DNA of 64,000 bases from Paraburkholderia sejongensis (GTDB lineage: Bacteria; Pseudomonadota; Gammaproteobacteria; Burkholderiales; Burkholderiaceae): NCBI RefSeq assembly GCF_020880815.1, contig NZ_JAJITD010000004.1, positions 186,001 to 250,000 of the forward strand, written 5' to 3'. Positions 18,210-27,208 of the stretch are shown here, piece by piece; within the stretch, counting starts at the first letter, position 1; every line of letters starts with the position of its first letter. The position numbers and the translations under genes are program-made. Below the pieces are notes generated by a model. That model did no database searches and was not told the DNA's origin. It saw only the letters and a program-made list of their open reading frames with translations.

Positions 18210-19250
18210 GTGAAGAACCGCGCGAAGGCGACCCTCATCGGCGGCGCGTTCATGTTCTTCTACACCCACGCTGCAAGCGCGGCCGTCGGCAACGACAGCG
18301 GCTTCGTCTCGCTGTACGGCGTGTTCGACACCAGCCTCGAAATCACCGACCCCGGCTCCGGCTGGACCCCCCGGCTCGACTCGGGCGCGTTTCGCGGCTC
18401 GCGTCTCGGACTGCACGGCGCGGAGCCGCTCGGCAATGGCACGTCGATCGTATTCACGCTGGAGAACGGCTTTAGTTCCGTCGACGGTTCGATGCAGCTT
18501 CCCGGTTCGATCTTCAACCGCCAGGCGTGGCTCGGCGCGAGCGGCGCATGGGGCGAAGTGCGCGTCGGCCGGCAGTACTCGCCGATCTATATCCCGTTCA
18601 AGGGCGACCTCGACGCGTTCGGCGCCGGCACCATCGCGTCGGGGCTCAACAACCTGTCGAAGATCACGCCGTATGCGAGCAACGCGATCGCCTATCTGTC
18701 GCCGCGCGTCGCCGGTTTCAGCGCGACGCTGATGACCGCGACGCGCGATCCGTCCGAGCACGACGGCAACGGTATCGACGGCTACTACGCGACCGCGACC
18801 TATCATCTCGACGGGCTGCATCTGCTGTACGCGCATCAGCAGACGCACGGCAGCGGTGCGCTGCGCGCGAATCTCGGCGGCGCGAGCTACGGCTTCGGCC
18901 ATCTGCGCGTGTGGTTGGCGTTTTTCAACGGCGACGGCGGCTCGCCGCTCTATCACGGCGCAGGCGGCTCGCTGTCGGCGCAATACAGCTTCTCGGCCCA
19001 TGCGCGCGCCGCGCTCGGTTATGCGCACGTACGCGACTACACGACCCCCAACGGCAGCGCGGACCAGGTCAGTGCCGCGTTCGAATACGACATGTCGCGC
19101 ACGTTGCAGCTCTACTTCAGCGCCGCCTATCTGGCCAATCACGAAGACTCGAGTTTCACGCTGCGCGGCGTCAACGTGACCGGACTGCCGGTCGCTTATC
19201 CGGGCGCGCCGGTCAAGGGTGTGCAGGTGGGCTTGCTGCAACGTTTCTGA
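18210..19250 (+). CDS. Trimeric porin of the Burkholderia OmpC-like family, GTG start
   Basis: Outer-membrane diffusion channel of 346 aa. No in-frame ATG gives a sensible signal peptide; GTG at 18210 yields a basic start, a hydrophobic core and an Ala-x-Ala cleavage site (HAASAA). The mature protein opens with SGFVSLYGVFDTSL, has SRLGLHGAEPLGNGTSIVFTLENGF, VRVGRQYSPIY (constriction region), and ends in the outer-membrane sorting residue Phe (VGLLQRF). No convincing ribosome site precedes the GTG, so the start is uncertain and an in-frame GTG at 18096 remains possible. It may serve the substrate of the neighbouring transporter. Confidence 0.82.
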   Translation: MKNRAKATLIGGAFMFFYTHAASAAVGNDSGFVSLYGVFDTSLEITDPGSGWTPRLDSGAFRGSRLGLHGAEPLGNGTSIVFTLENGFSSVDGSMQLPGSIFNRQAWLGASGAWGEVRVGRQYSPIYIPFKGDLDAFGAGTIASGLNNLSKITPYASNAIAYLSPRVAGFSATLMTATRDPSEHDGNGIDGYYATATYHLDGLHLLYAHQQTHGSGALRANLGGASYGFGHLRVWLAFFNGDGGSPLYHGAGGSLSAQYSFSAHARAALGYAHVRDYTTPNGSADQVSAAFEYDMSRTLQLYFSAAYLANHEDSSFTLRGVNVTGLPVAYPGAPVKGVQVGLLQRF

Positions 19251-19931
19251 TATCGGTTCAACCTGGCCGGCTGCGCTTGCCGTGTGCCCACTAATTGGGT
19301 GAAAGCGCGTAAATCGATACGGTTTAAATATGCGCGGGGAGTGTCGGAATTAATCCGCTACAAAATGAACAGATTCCATAAATGGCGCCGTTCTCCGCCA
19401 AAGTCCCGCTGGCTTTTGACTTGTCAGGTTGCCGGATAAAAAAAGGCCGGCACGAAGTGCCGGCCTGAAAGATTCTGGCGTCCGAGGATGTTGCCAGAAC
19501 CTGAGAGACGTGAACATGAAGCGGCGCAGCGGCGCAGCACATGGCCCTGAATGGCCGGCCGATGCACCGCACGGTAAGCACGCCGCGCTTGCCGGCGGCG
19601 CCTTCCAACGGAATACGGGTGACGCGACGTGCGCAGGTGGAACGACCGGCGCGGTGCGCGTCGATGAACCAAAACGCATGGCGTCGAGTATAACGTCGTT
19701 AATCGGTTTGTGAAATAGAAAGATTGCGAATTAACTTGCACAAAATCGTTCATCTTTTATCGATCTATTGGACGAGTGGAATAAAAGATCGAATTGAATC
19801 AGCATGCATTCTCTTGTCGGCGAGTTGAAATGCGGCGCGAGCGGTTCGCGCTCGCGCGCAACGCTGTATTGGCGGGCAGAACAGCGGGTAGTGGCGCTAT
19901 GCTAGCGGTCTCGTCTACTCAAGGAGCAACC
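19251..19931. other. Long intergenic region between porin and dienelactone hydrolase
   Basis: No protein gene is supported; the open frames run through a strong terminator. It contains the candidate minus-strand RNA at 19437-19680 and an AT-richer stretch (19690-19800) that probably holds the hydrolase promoter. Confidence 0.5.
19437..19680 (-). ncRNA. Candidate small RNA with its own promoter and intrinsic terminator
   Basis: On the minus strand a good sigma-70 promoter (TTCACA at 19709-19714, 16-base spacer, TATACT at 19687-19692) faces a transcript of about 240 nt that ends in a near-ideal terminator: GGCCGGCAC-TTC-GTGCCGGCC followed by seven T. A second hairpin (TTCTGGC...GCCAGAA, about 19473-19499) precedes it. 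No minus-strand gene follows, and the frames through it read across the terminator, so it is not an mRNA end for a protein I can name. I do not recognise the RNA family; its ends are not complementary as they would be in 6S RNA. Confidence 0.45.
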
Positions 19932-20639
19932 ATGACCCAACTCGCAGGTTCGATGATCACGTTCGACCGCCCGGACGGCAAGCAATTGCAGGGCTATCTC
20001 GCCACGCCGCAAAAAACCGCCGGCGCGCCCGCGGTTGTCGTGATTCAGGAATGGTGGGGCTTGAACGAGCAGATTCGCGGCGTCGCGGACCGGCTCGCGC
20101 AGGCCGGCTATTTCGCGCTGGTGCCCGATCTGTATCGCGGCAAGGCGACCGTCGAGCAGGAGGAGGCGCATCACCTGATGAGCGGCCTCGATTTCGGCGA
20201 CGCTGCGAGTCAGGACGTGCGCGGCGCGGTTCAATACCTGAAGCAGCATTCGGCGAAGGTCGGCGTGACCGGCTACTGCATGGGCGGCGCGCTTACGCTG
20301 CTGGCGCTGTGCAACGTCCCCGAAGCGGCGGCCGGCGTTGTCTGGTATGGCTTTCCGCCGCTCGACTATATCGATGCGTCGAAGATCACCGTGCCGGTGA
20401 TGGGTCACTGGGCGCTGCAGGACGAGTTCTTCGTGCCCGATACCGTCGATGCGCTGGAGAAGAAGCTCGGCGACGCGAAGGTCGAGTTCGAATTTCATCG
20501 CTACCTGGCGCACCATGCGTTCGCGAACGAAACGGCGGTCGGGCCGGGCCGTATCGCGCAGACCCAGTACGATCCGGTGTGGGCGCAGCAGGCGTGGGAC
20601 CGCACGCTGACGTTCTTCGGCCGCACCTTGTGGAAGTGA
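19932..20639 (+). CDS. Dienelactone hydrolase family protein
   Basis: A 235-aa alpha/beta hydrolase. The nucleophile elbow is GYCMGG (Cys nucleophile, typical of dienelactone hydrolases), with an early QEWWGLNEQIRG oxyanion/substrate segment, acid ALQDEFF and catalytic His in YLAHHAFAN. Classical members open the lactone ring in chlorocatechol breakdown, but many genomic copies have no known substrate. ATG 19932 has AAGGAG (19921-19926) at ideal distance; upstream in-frame codons lack a site. No chlorocatechol genes are nearby, so its pathway is open. Confidence 0.92.
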   Translation: MTQLAGSMITFDRPDGKQLQGYLATPQKTAGAPAVVVIQEWWGLNEQIRGVADRLAQAGYFALVPDLYRGKATVEQEEAHHLMSGLDFGDAASQDVRGAVQYLKQHSAKVGVTGYCMGGALTLLALCNVPEAAAGVVWYGFPPLDYIDASKITVPVMGHWALQDEFFVPDTVDALEKKLGDAKVEFEFHRYLAHHAFANETAVGPGRIAQTQYDPVWAQQAWDRTLTFFGRTLWK

Positions 20640-20771
20640 TGCGCGGGTAGACCGGAGCGGGCGCGCGGCCGGCGCCCGCGACCGCTTCGCAAAAGAGCGG
20701 ATCGTCATCCTCGCGGCACGCAAAGTGCGGCTATGATCCCGTGCAACTGACGACCCTGCGGAGATACCCTG

Positions 20772-21806
20772 ATGAGCGATCCGGTAGCCGGCCGCGCGAC
20801 TGCCGCGACCGCCGCGCCGACCGCGACAGCGGCGAAGTGCGATTACAGCCACTTCGATACCTATCGCGCCGCCCCCGAGGCGCAACTGCTCGCGTGGCGC
20901 GAGCGCGTCTGCTATGTCCTCGATGTGCCGATCTCGCGCCAGCAGCTGAGCGACGGCTTTCGCGCCAGAGTCGACAGCTATCGCGTCGGCGGCATGGCGT
21001 TCATGGATTGCAGCACCGATCCGATTACGCAATCGCGTCCGCTCGCGCGGATTTCGACCGACAGCATGCGCGACTTCGTGTTTCATGTGGCGCTCGACGG
21101 CCCGTTCGAAACTACGACTGGTCCGTATCCGAAGCGCACCGCGCTGCAAACCCGGCCTGGCATTCTCGCGCTCGACCTCGATCAGCCGATGCGGATGGCG
21201 CGCGGCTCCTGTCATATGCTCGCGCTGTTCGTGCCGCGCGAGATGGTCAACGCGCTGCTGCCCGAAGCCGAATCGATTCATGGCAGCGTGCTCGAATATC
21301 ACACGCCGCTCGCGCGGATGATTCCCGCGCAACTGGCTGAGCTGGGCCGCACGCTGCCCACGCTGAGCGCGGCCGACGCGCAACAGGCGCTGTACAGCTG
21401 CGTGCAGCTGATCGCCACCGCCTTCGGCAGACAGAGCGGGCTCATCGGCAATGCGCGCGCGGTAGCGCGTACCGCGCGCTTTGCGGCCACGCGCCGCTAT
21501 ATCGATGCGCATCTCGGCATGGCGGACCTGACGGTCGAGCGCGTGCTCGCGGTCTCGCAACTGTCGCGGCCCACGCTTTACCGGCTGTTCGAGCAGGAGG
21601 GCGGACTCGCCGCGTACATTCGCAACCGCCGGCTGCGCGAAGCGGCTGACGAGTTGCGGCGCTATCCGCACAAGCGGGTGATCGACGTCGCGTACGGCTG
21701 GGGCTTCAATAGCGCGTCGGACTTCAATCGTGCGTTCAGGCGTGCGTACGAGATGTCGCCGGGCGATTTTCGGGCGACGGCATCGGCAATCAATCAAAGG
21801 AGATGA
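20772..21806 (+). CDS. AraC family transcriptional regulator
   Basis: A 344-aa regulator. Residues 1-220 form an AraC-binding-like (cupin) effector domain, with a Ala/Thr-rich first 20 residues; the C-terminal 110 residues hold two helix-turn-helix units (LTVERVLAVSQLSRPTLYRLFEQEGGLAAYIRNRRLREAADEL and VAYGWGFNSASDFNRAFRRAYEMSPGDFR, given here as two separate stretches of the same domain). The gene is followed at once by an M20 amidohydrolase whose ribosome site lies inside this gene's end, so the two are probably co-transcribed and the regulator may respond to that enzyme's substrate. Confidence 0.92.
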   Translation: MSDPVAGRATAATAAPTATAAKCDYSHFDTYRAAPEAQLLAWRERVCYVLDVPISRQQLSDGFRARVDSYRVGGMAFMDCSTDPITQSRPLARISTDSMRDFVFHVALDGPFETTTGPYPKRTALQTRPGILALDLDQPMRMARGSCHMLALFVPREMVNALLPEAESIHGSVLEYHTPLARMIPAQLAELGRTLPTLSAADAQQALYSCVQLIATAFGRQSGLIGNARAVARTARFAATRRYIDAHLGMADLTVERVLAVSQLSRPTLYRLFEQEGGLAAYIRNRRLREAADELRRYPHKRVIDVAYGWGFNSASDFNRAFRRAYEMSPGDFRATASAINQRR

Positions 21807-21810
21807 CAAC

Positions 21811-23052
21811 GTGGTGAAGATCGATCCGGACCGGCTGATGGCCGACCTCAAACAGTTGCGCAGTTTTGGCGCGACCGGTCCCGGCGTGGTGCGGCTGTCG
21901 CTGTCGCCGGTGGATCTGGCGGCGCGCGAGTGGCTGGCCGGCAGGATGAGCGACGCGGGGCTCGATGCGCGCATCGACGGCATCGGCACCGTGTTCGGGC
22001 GTTCGCGCAATCCCGGTCCCGCGTTGCTGATCGGTTCGCACACCGACACGCAGCCGACCGGCGGCTGGCTCGACGGCGCGATGGGCGTGATCTATGGCCT
22101 CGAGATCGCTCGCGCGCTCGGCGAACACGACGCGACCCGGAATCTGGCAGTCGACGTCGCGTCGTGGATCGACGAGGAGGGCACGTTCTCCGGACTGCTC
22201 GGCAGCCGCAGCTTCGTCGGCGAGGAGGTCGACAGCGCGATTCGCGACGCGGCCAACCGGCAGGGCGAGCGTCTCGAAGATGTGCTGGCGGCCGCGGGAC
22301 TGGCGGGCCGGCCGCGCGCGCAATTCGAGCCGGGCCGCCAGCTGGCCTATCTGGAGCCGCATATCGAACAGGGCGGGCGGCTCGAAGCGATCGGCAAAGC
22401 GATCGGCGTCGTCACGACGATCGTCGGCATGCGCGAGTTGCGGCTGCGCTTTACCGGCCAACGCAATCATGCCGGCACCACGCCGATGGCGATCCGCCGC
22501 GACGCGGGCGCGGCGCTGGTTGCGTTCATCGCGACGCTGAACGATGCGTTCAAACAGCTCGCCGATGCCGACACCGTATGGACCGTAGGGCGCATCGATC
22601 TCGAACCGGGGTCGATGAGCGTCGTGCCGGGTACAGCCGACATGTACCTGCAATTTCGCGACGCCAATCCGGCGCGGCTACAGGCAATGGAAAGCGCGCT
22701 CGCCGAACTGGTGCGCGACTTCAATGCGCGTAACGCGGTCAGTGTCGAATTGCAGACCGTCGATGAACCGATCGACCCTGTCAGCATGGACGCGACGCTC
22801 GCTGAGCACATCGCGCGAGCGGCCGAGGCGGTCGCGCCGGGGCAATGGCTGCGCATGCCGAGCGGCGCCGCGCACGACGCGCAGGTGATCGCGCGCTGCA
22901 TGCCGGCCTGCATGATGTTCGTGCCGAGTATCGGCGGCGTGAGTCACGACTTTATCGAGGACACGGCCGAGCAGCATATCGTGCTCGGCTGTCAGGTCGC
23001 GGCGAGCGCGGCCGCTTCGATGCTGCTGGAGTTGGCGGCGAAAGCCGCCTGA
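21811..23052 (+). CDS. M20 family zinc-dependent amidohydrolase (N-carbamoylase/hydantoinase type)
   Basis: Cytosolic enzyme of 413 aa that cleaves N-carbamoyl-amino acids, allantoate or similar C-N bonds. Metal ligands and motifs are intact: GSHTDTQPTGGWLDGAMGV (His, Asp), DEEGTFSG (Glu pair), EPHIEQG, the dimerisation-domain RNHAGTTPM, AAHDAQ and a final SHDFIED. The start is GTG 21811 (or GTG 21814): AGGAG at 21798-21802 is 8 nt ahead and overlaps the AraC stop. The specific substrate (beta-ureidopropionate, allantoate, carbamoyl-amino acid) cannot be told. It serves as an intact contrast to the degenerate M20 protein at 40930-42255. Confidence 0.92.
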   Translation: MVKIDPDRLMADLKQLRSFGATGPGVVRLSLSPVDLAAREWLAGRMSDAGLDARIDGIGTVFGRSRNPGPALLIGSHTDTQPTGGWLDGAMGVIYGLEIARALGEHDATRNLAVDVASWIDEEGTFSGLLGSRSFVGEEVDSAIRDAANRQGERLEDVLAAAGLAGRPRAQFEPGRQLAYLEPHIEQGGRLEAIGKAIGVVTTIVGMRELRLRFTGQRNHAGTTPMAIRRDAGAALVAFIATLNDAFKQLADADTVWTVGRIDLEPGSMSVVPGTADMYLQFRDANPARLQAMESALAELVRDFNARNAVSVELQTVDEPIDPVSMDATLAEHIARAAEAVAPGQWLRMPSGAAHDAQVIARCMPACMMFVPSIGGVSHDFIEDTAEQHIVLGCQVAASAAASMLLELAAKAA

Positions 23053-23076
23053 CAGGAAGAGCGGGGCGGCTGCCGT

Positions 23077-23778
23077 TCAGTTGCCGAACAGCGATGCCTG
23101 GGTGCCGCGGCTCGGCGGATGACGTGCCGGTTGCGCGGCTGCGGCCGGTTCGGCGGCGGGCTTCGGTTGAGCTGCCTGCACGGCGTGCCGCGCCGGCTCG
23201 CGCTGGTGTTCGCGTTGTTGTTCGCGCGGTTGTTCGTACCGCGGCTTCTGCTCTTCCCCATCCGCGGCCCCAGCCTCGGCCGCCGCTTCGAGCGAAGTCT
23301 GTCCCGCCTCCAGCGCGAGCAACAGCATCTTGTTCGCGAGTCCGCCGGCGAATCCGGTCAACTCTCCCGATGCGCCGATCACGCGATGACACGGCGCGAT
23401 GATCGAAATCGGATTACGCCCGTTGGCCGCGCCGACCGCGCGCACCGCGTTCAGATTGCCGATCTGCTGCGCGATCTCGGTGTAGCTGCGGGTCTGGCCG
23501 AATGGAATGGTCAGCAGCGCGTGCCAGACTTTTTTCTGAAACTCGGTGCCCTGAAACTCGAGCGGCAGATCGAAGCACTGCCGCGTGCCGGCGAAGTACT
23601 CGCGTAATTGCCGCTCGGTTTCGAGCAGCACCGCCAGTTCGTTTGCTTCAACCATTTCGCCGAGCCGCACGCGGTTTGGTTTGTCGTGTTCCCACAGAAT
23701 CGCGGCGAGGCGCTCGCCTTTTGCTACGAGCTTCAACTGGCCGACCGGCGATTCGATCAACTTGAATGCGTACGTCAC
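23077..23778 (-). CDS. ogt: Methylated-DNA-protein-cysteine methyltransferase with a low-complexity tail
   Basis: Suicide DNA repair enzyme that moves the alkyl group from O6-alkylguanine to Cys130 in the IIAPCHRVIG motif. The helix-turn-helix part (FQKKVWHALLTIPFGQTRSY, AVGAANGRNP with the Arg finger nearby) is intact. The family is usually about 165-175 aa; this product has 233 because of a 65-residue Gln/Ala/Pro/Arg-rich tail (repeats of REQQ/REHQRE) that ends in SLFGN. The tail is likely disordered, and its role is unknown. It faces the M20 gene across a 24-bp gap and is divergent from the LRR kinase gene. Confidence 0.93.
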   Translation of the reverse strand: MTYAFKLIESPVGQLKLVAKGERLAAILWEHDKPNRVRLGEMVEANELAVLLETERQLREYFAGTRQCFDLPLEFQGTEFQKKVWHALLTIPFGQTRSYTEIAQQIGNLNAVRAVGAANGRNPISIIAPCHRVIGASGELTGFAGGLANKMLLLALEAGQTSLEAAAEAGAADGEEQKPRYEQPREQQREHQREPARHAVQAAQPKPAAEPAAAAQPARHPPSRGTQASLFGN

Positions 23779-24048
23779 TTGAATCTACTCCCGACGAGGT
23801 GGAGGCGCGCGGCTTGCGGCATGCATTCGCGATCTGCCGCGCAAAGCCGCAGAAAGACTGCGCCGTTATTCTGCAGTGTGTGCTTCACGTGGTCTGAACG
23901 CGCTCCGGATCTTGCGGTCTGATTCGCATTCGACTGGCCGCCGGGAACCCGGCGTTTCGCGCCACTGTACCGCACAGAACCGTCAACTCAGTAGAATTGA
24001 GTCCTTCGGTACGACGCGCGGCGCTACCCGAACCTTTTCCCCACGACT

Positions 24049-25422
24049 GTGACCACCACTCTAGAACAACTGCGTACCGGCCAACTGGCCGGTGCACGCG
24101 AACTCAAACTGGCGTGCGGCCTGCGCGAATTTCCGCGCGAAATCTTCGAGCTGGCCGATACGCTGGAAGTACTCGATCTGTCGAATAACGCGCTGACCGC
24201 GTTGCCCGGCGACCTGCCGCGGCTGCGCAAATTGCGCATCCTGTTCGCGTCCAACAATCCGTTTACGGTACTGCCCGCGGTGCTCGGCGAATGCGCGCAA
24301 CTGGAGATGATCGGCTTCAAGGCGAACCGGATTCGCGAAGTACCGGCGCGTGCATTGCCGGCGCGCTTGCGCTGGCTGATTCTGACCGACAACGAAATCG
24401 AGCACCTGCCCGTCGAGTTGGGCCGCTGCACGCAGTTGCAGAAGCTGATGCTCGCCGGCAACCGGCTGCGTTCGCTGCCCGAGGCGCTTGCCTCGTGCTC
24501 GCGGCTCGAACTGCTGCGGCTCGCGGCCAACCGTTTCGACGAATTGCCGCGCTGGCTGCCGCGGATGCCGCGGCTTACGTGGCTCGCGTATGCAGGCAAT
24601 CCGTTCAATGCGGCGCTCGAACAGACGGCGCTCAGCGATACGCCGATCCGCGCGATTCGCTGGGATGCATTGAAGCTCGAACAGCCGCTTGGCGAAGGGG
24701 CGTCGGGCGTGATCTATCGCGCGGCGTTGCGCACCAGCGCCAAAGCGGATGCCGACGCGGATGCCCCGGCGCGTCCGATCGCCGTCAAGCTGTTCAAGGG
24801 CGCGGTGACGAGCGACGGCCTGCCCGATTGCGAAATGGCCGCCTGCATCCGTAGCGGCGCTCATCCGAATCTGATTCCGGTACTCGGCAAAGTGATCGAC
24901 CACCCAGCGGATACGCATGGACTCGTGATGGAACTGATCGAGCCGCGCTTCGTCAATCTCGCCGGCCCGCCGAGCCTCGCATCGTGTACTCGCGATATCT
25001 ACAGCGACGCCGCGCGTTTCGACCTCGACACGCTGCTCGGGATCGCGCGCGGCATCGCGGAAGTCGGCGGCCATCTGCATCGGCGCGGCGTGATGCATGG
25101 CGATCTGTACGCGCACAATATCCTGCACGGCGGCGCCGGGCACGCGTTGCTCGGCGACTTCGGCGCGGCGTCGTTCTATCGCCCGGACGATCGCGAACTC
25201 GGCGGCGCGTTGCAGCGGCTCGAAGTGCGCGCGTTCGGCTGCCTGCTCGAAGAACTGGTCGAACGCTGCGCCGAACTCGACGCCCAACCGCGGCTTGCCG
25301 CGCAACTGGCCGCGTTGCAGGCGCGCTGCCTGAGCGAGCAGCCCGACCAGCGGCCGCTGTTCGACGAGATCGCCGCCGGCATCGCGGCGCTCGAACGGTC
25401 ACGCGGCGAAGGAGACATGTGA
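24049..25422 (+). CDS. Leucine-rich repeat protein kinase (eukaryote-like)
   Basis: A 457-aa cytosolic protein in two parts. Residues 15-200 are about seven leucine-rich repeats (LEVLDLSNNALTALPGDLP, LRWLILTDNEIEHLP, LQKLMLAGNRLRSLPE). Residues 208-450 are a protein kinase: P-loop GEGASG (215-220), Lys247 in AVKLFK, catalytic loop HGDLYAHNIL (Asp352, Asn357; HGD instead of HRD) and DFG at 370-372. All core catalytic residues are present, so activity is likely. There is no signal peptide or membrane helix. The start is GTG. Its TGA shares a base with the ATG of the next gene (TGATG), so it is translationally coupled to a sugar-binding protein, an odd pairing. Confidence 0.9.
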   Translation: MTTTLEQLRTGQLAGARELKLACGLREFPREIFELADTLEVLDLSNNALTALPGDLPRLRKLRILFASNNPFTVLPAVLGECAQLEMIGFKANRIREVPARALPARLRWLILTDNEIEHLPVELGRCTQLQKLMLAGNRLRSLPEALASCSRLELLRLAANRFDELPRWLPRMPRLTWLAYAGNPFNAALEQTALSDTPIRAIRWDALKLEQPLGEGASGVIYRAALRTSAKADADADAPARPIAVKLFKGAVTSDGLPDCEMAACIRSGAHPNLIPVLGKVIDHPADTHGLVMELIEPRFVNLAGPPSLASCTRDIYSDAARFDLDTLLGIARGIAEVGGHLHRRGVMHGDLYAHNILHGGAGHALLGDFGAASFYRPDDRELGGALQRLEVRAFGCLLEELVERCAELDAQPRLAAQLAALQARCLSEQPDQRPLFDEIAAGIAALERSRGEGDM

Positions 25423-26411
25423 TGACGCAGAACCTGCGCCGCCGCGCGTTGCTCGCGAGCGCGCTGGCCGCGACCGGCCTTGCGGGTCTGACCGGGGTGG
25501 CCGGCCTTACCCGTGCCGCGCGCGCTGAAGCGATGCCCGTCGTGAAGCCGAAGATCGCGCTGGTGGTCAAATCGATGACGGACCCGTTCACGGTCGCGAT
25601 GCTCGATGCCGCGCGCAATTACCAGCAGCACTTCGCATCGCAATTCAGTCTGACGATACGCGGCACCGCGAAGCAGACCGACACCGCCGCGCAGATTCGC
25701 ATGGTCGACGAAATGATCCGCGCGAAGATGAACGCGATCGTGATCGCGCCGACCGATTCGAAGGCGCTGGCGCCGGTGCTCGCGCGCGCGATCAAGGCCG
25801 GCGTCATCGCGATCACGATCGACAATCCACTCGACGAGGGCGCGCAAAAGGCCGCCGGCATTTCGGTGCCGTTCGTCGGGCCGAACAACCGCAACGGCGC
25901 GCGCCAGGTCGGCGAATATCTGGCCGCGCGGCTCAAGCGCGGCGATCAGGTCGGCATCATCGAGGGGATCTCGGTCAGCAGCAATGCGCGCCAACGCACC
26001 GCCGGCAGCCGCGACGCGATGGAAGCGGCCGGCATGCAGGTGGTGGCGGTCGAGTCCGGCAACTGGGACTACGGCCGCGGCCGCGACGTGGCCGCGAAGA
26101 TGCTGGTCGATCATCCGCAGTTGCGCGCGCTGCTGTGCGGCAACGACAACATGGCGATGGGCGCGGTCGACGCGATTCGCGACGCGGGCCGCGGCGGCGG
26201 CGTCTACGTGACCGGCTATAACGCGATCGACGCGATCAAGCCGCTGCTCGCCGACGGCCGCGTACTCGCAACGATGAACCAGTTCGCCGACCGCCAGGCG
26301 GTGTTCGGCATCGACTTCGCGGTGAAGGCGGTCAGCGAGCACCGTAAGCAGCACGAACTGTCGCCGTTCGTCGAGACGCCGCTGCAACTGGTGACGGCGG
26401 CGAAGCGTTGA
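25422..26411 (+). CDS. Periplasmic sugar-binding protein (LacI/RbsB-like), coupled to the LRR kinase
   Basis: A 329-aa exported protein of the ribose/galactose-binding class (peripla_BP_4). The N-terminus has an Arg-rich n-region (NLRRRALLASALAATGLAGL) that could use Tat or Sec, with cleavage near ARAEA. The mature part shows ALVVKSMTDPFTVAMLDAA, VIAPTDSKALAPVL, TIDNPLD, GNDNMAMGAVDAI and GYNAIDAIKP, the usual ligand-cleft and hinge elements. No permease or ATPase gene is nearby, so it is an orphan binding protein and may signal instead of transport. The link with a kinase gene by a one-base overlap is the striking point. Confidence 0.9.
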   Translation: MTQNLRRRALLASALAATGLAGLTGVAGLTRAARAEAMPVVKPKIALVVKSMTDPFTVAMLDAARNYQQHFASQFSLTIRGTAKQTDTAAQIRMVDEMIRAKMNAIVIAPTDSKALAPVLARAIKAGVIAITIDNPLDEGAQKAAGISVPFVGPNNRNGARQVGEYLAARLKRGDQVGIIEGISVSSNARQRTAGSRDAMEAAGMQVVAVESGNWDYGRGRDVAAKMLVDHPQLRALLCGNDNMAMGAVDAIRDAGRGGGVYVTGYNAIDAIKPLLADGRVLATMNQFADRQAVFGIDFAVKAVSEHRKQHELSPFVETPLQLVTAAKR

Positions 26412-26493
26412 GGTTGCGCCGGTAACGCATTTTTGTCCGTGGCATGATTGCGTGCCGTTCGACCGCATCTAAAAACGACACGCAAGGTCCGTC

Positions 26494-27147
26494 ATGTCAT
26501 TTCACACCTGGTTGTTATTCGCCGCCGCTTATCTGCTTACCACGATTTCGCCGGGGCCGAACGTGCTGCTGGTGATCCGCAACTCGGTACGCTATGGCAG
26601 CCGCGGCGCGGCGGCGACCGTCGGCGGCAATCTGCTTGCGCAAGCGGTGGTGGTGTTGCTGGTGGCGCTCGGCGTCGGCGCGGCACTGGCGGCGTTGCCG
26701 CCGCTGTTCGTCGCGATGAAGGTGCTCGGCGCCGCGTATCTGATGTATCTCGGCATCAAGCAATTGCGCGGCGGCAAAACGCAGGCGGCCCAACATGCGC
26801 AAACCGCGCAGCCCACAGCAGTCGCTTCGACGGCCCACACGTTCGAATGGAAAAAAGTATTCCGCGAAGCATTGCTCGTATCGGGCAGCAATCCGAAGAC
26901 GTTGATCTTTCTGTCCGCCTTCATGCCGCAATTCATCGACCATGAGCGCGCTCTGGCGGGCCAGTTCATCGTCATGTATCTGACGGTCGCGGTGATCGTC
27001 GCGAGCGTGCACGCGATCTATTCATTCGGCGTGCGCGGCCTTCACCGGCGCTTCGGCGCGAATCGCCGGCTCGCGGCGCTCAAGCGCGCCAGCGGACTGA
27101 TCTTCGTCGCGCTCGGTCTGAAGCTGCTGGCCGCGCAGCGCGCATAA
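26494..27147 (+). CDS. LysE/RhtB family amino acid exporter
   Basis: Inner-membrane protein of 217 aa with six predicted helices. The family opening is clear: TTISPGPNVLLVIRNSVRYG, then GVGAALAALPPLFVAMKVLGAAYLMYLGI, and NPKTLIFLSAFMPQFID after the central loop. The loop (about residues 88-115) is Gln/Ala/Thr-rich. RhtB-type members export threonine, homoserine, leucine or other amino acids; the substrate here is unknown. Confidence 0.92.
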   Translation: MSFHTWLLFAAAYLLTTISPGPNVLLVIRNSVRYGSRGAAATVGGNLLAQAVVVLLVALGVGAALAALPPLFVAMKVLGAAYLMYLGIKQLRGGKTQAAQHAQTAQPTAVASTAHTFEWKKVFREALLVSGSNPKTLIFLSAFMPQFIDHERALAGQFIVMYLTVAVIVASVHAIYSFGVRGLHRRFGANRRLAALKRASGLIFVALGLKLLAAQRA

Positions 27148-27208
27148 CGGCACGACTGCGCGCGGCTGCATTACACTCGCGATTCCGTCAGTTGCCCGCG
27201 AAGCCACC

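Noticed and set aside
19350..19679. Small minus-strand proteins of about 95-109 aa over the candidate RNA
   Set aside because: They read through a strong intrinsic terminator and have no family; the RNA reading is more likely.
19437..19680. 6S RNA identity for the candidate small RNA
   Set aside because: Its 5' and 3' ends are not complementary, and it ends in an intrinsic terminator; the 6S closing stem is absent.
19902..22049. Minus-strand frame of 715 aa
   Set aside because: Runs antisense across three genes (hydrolase, AraC, start of M20) with low-complexity Arg-rich content; a GC artefact.
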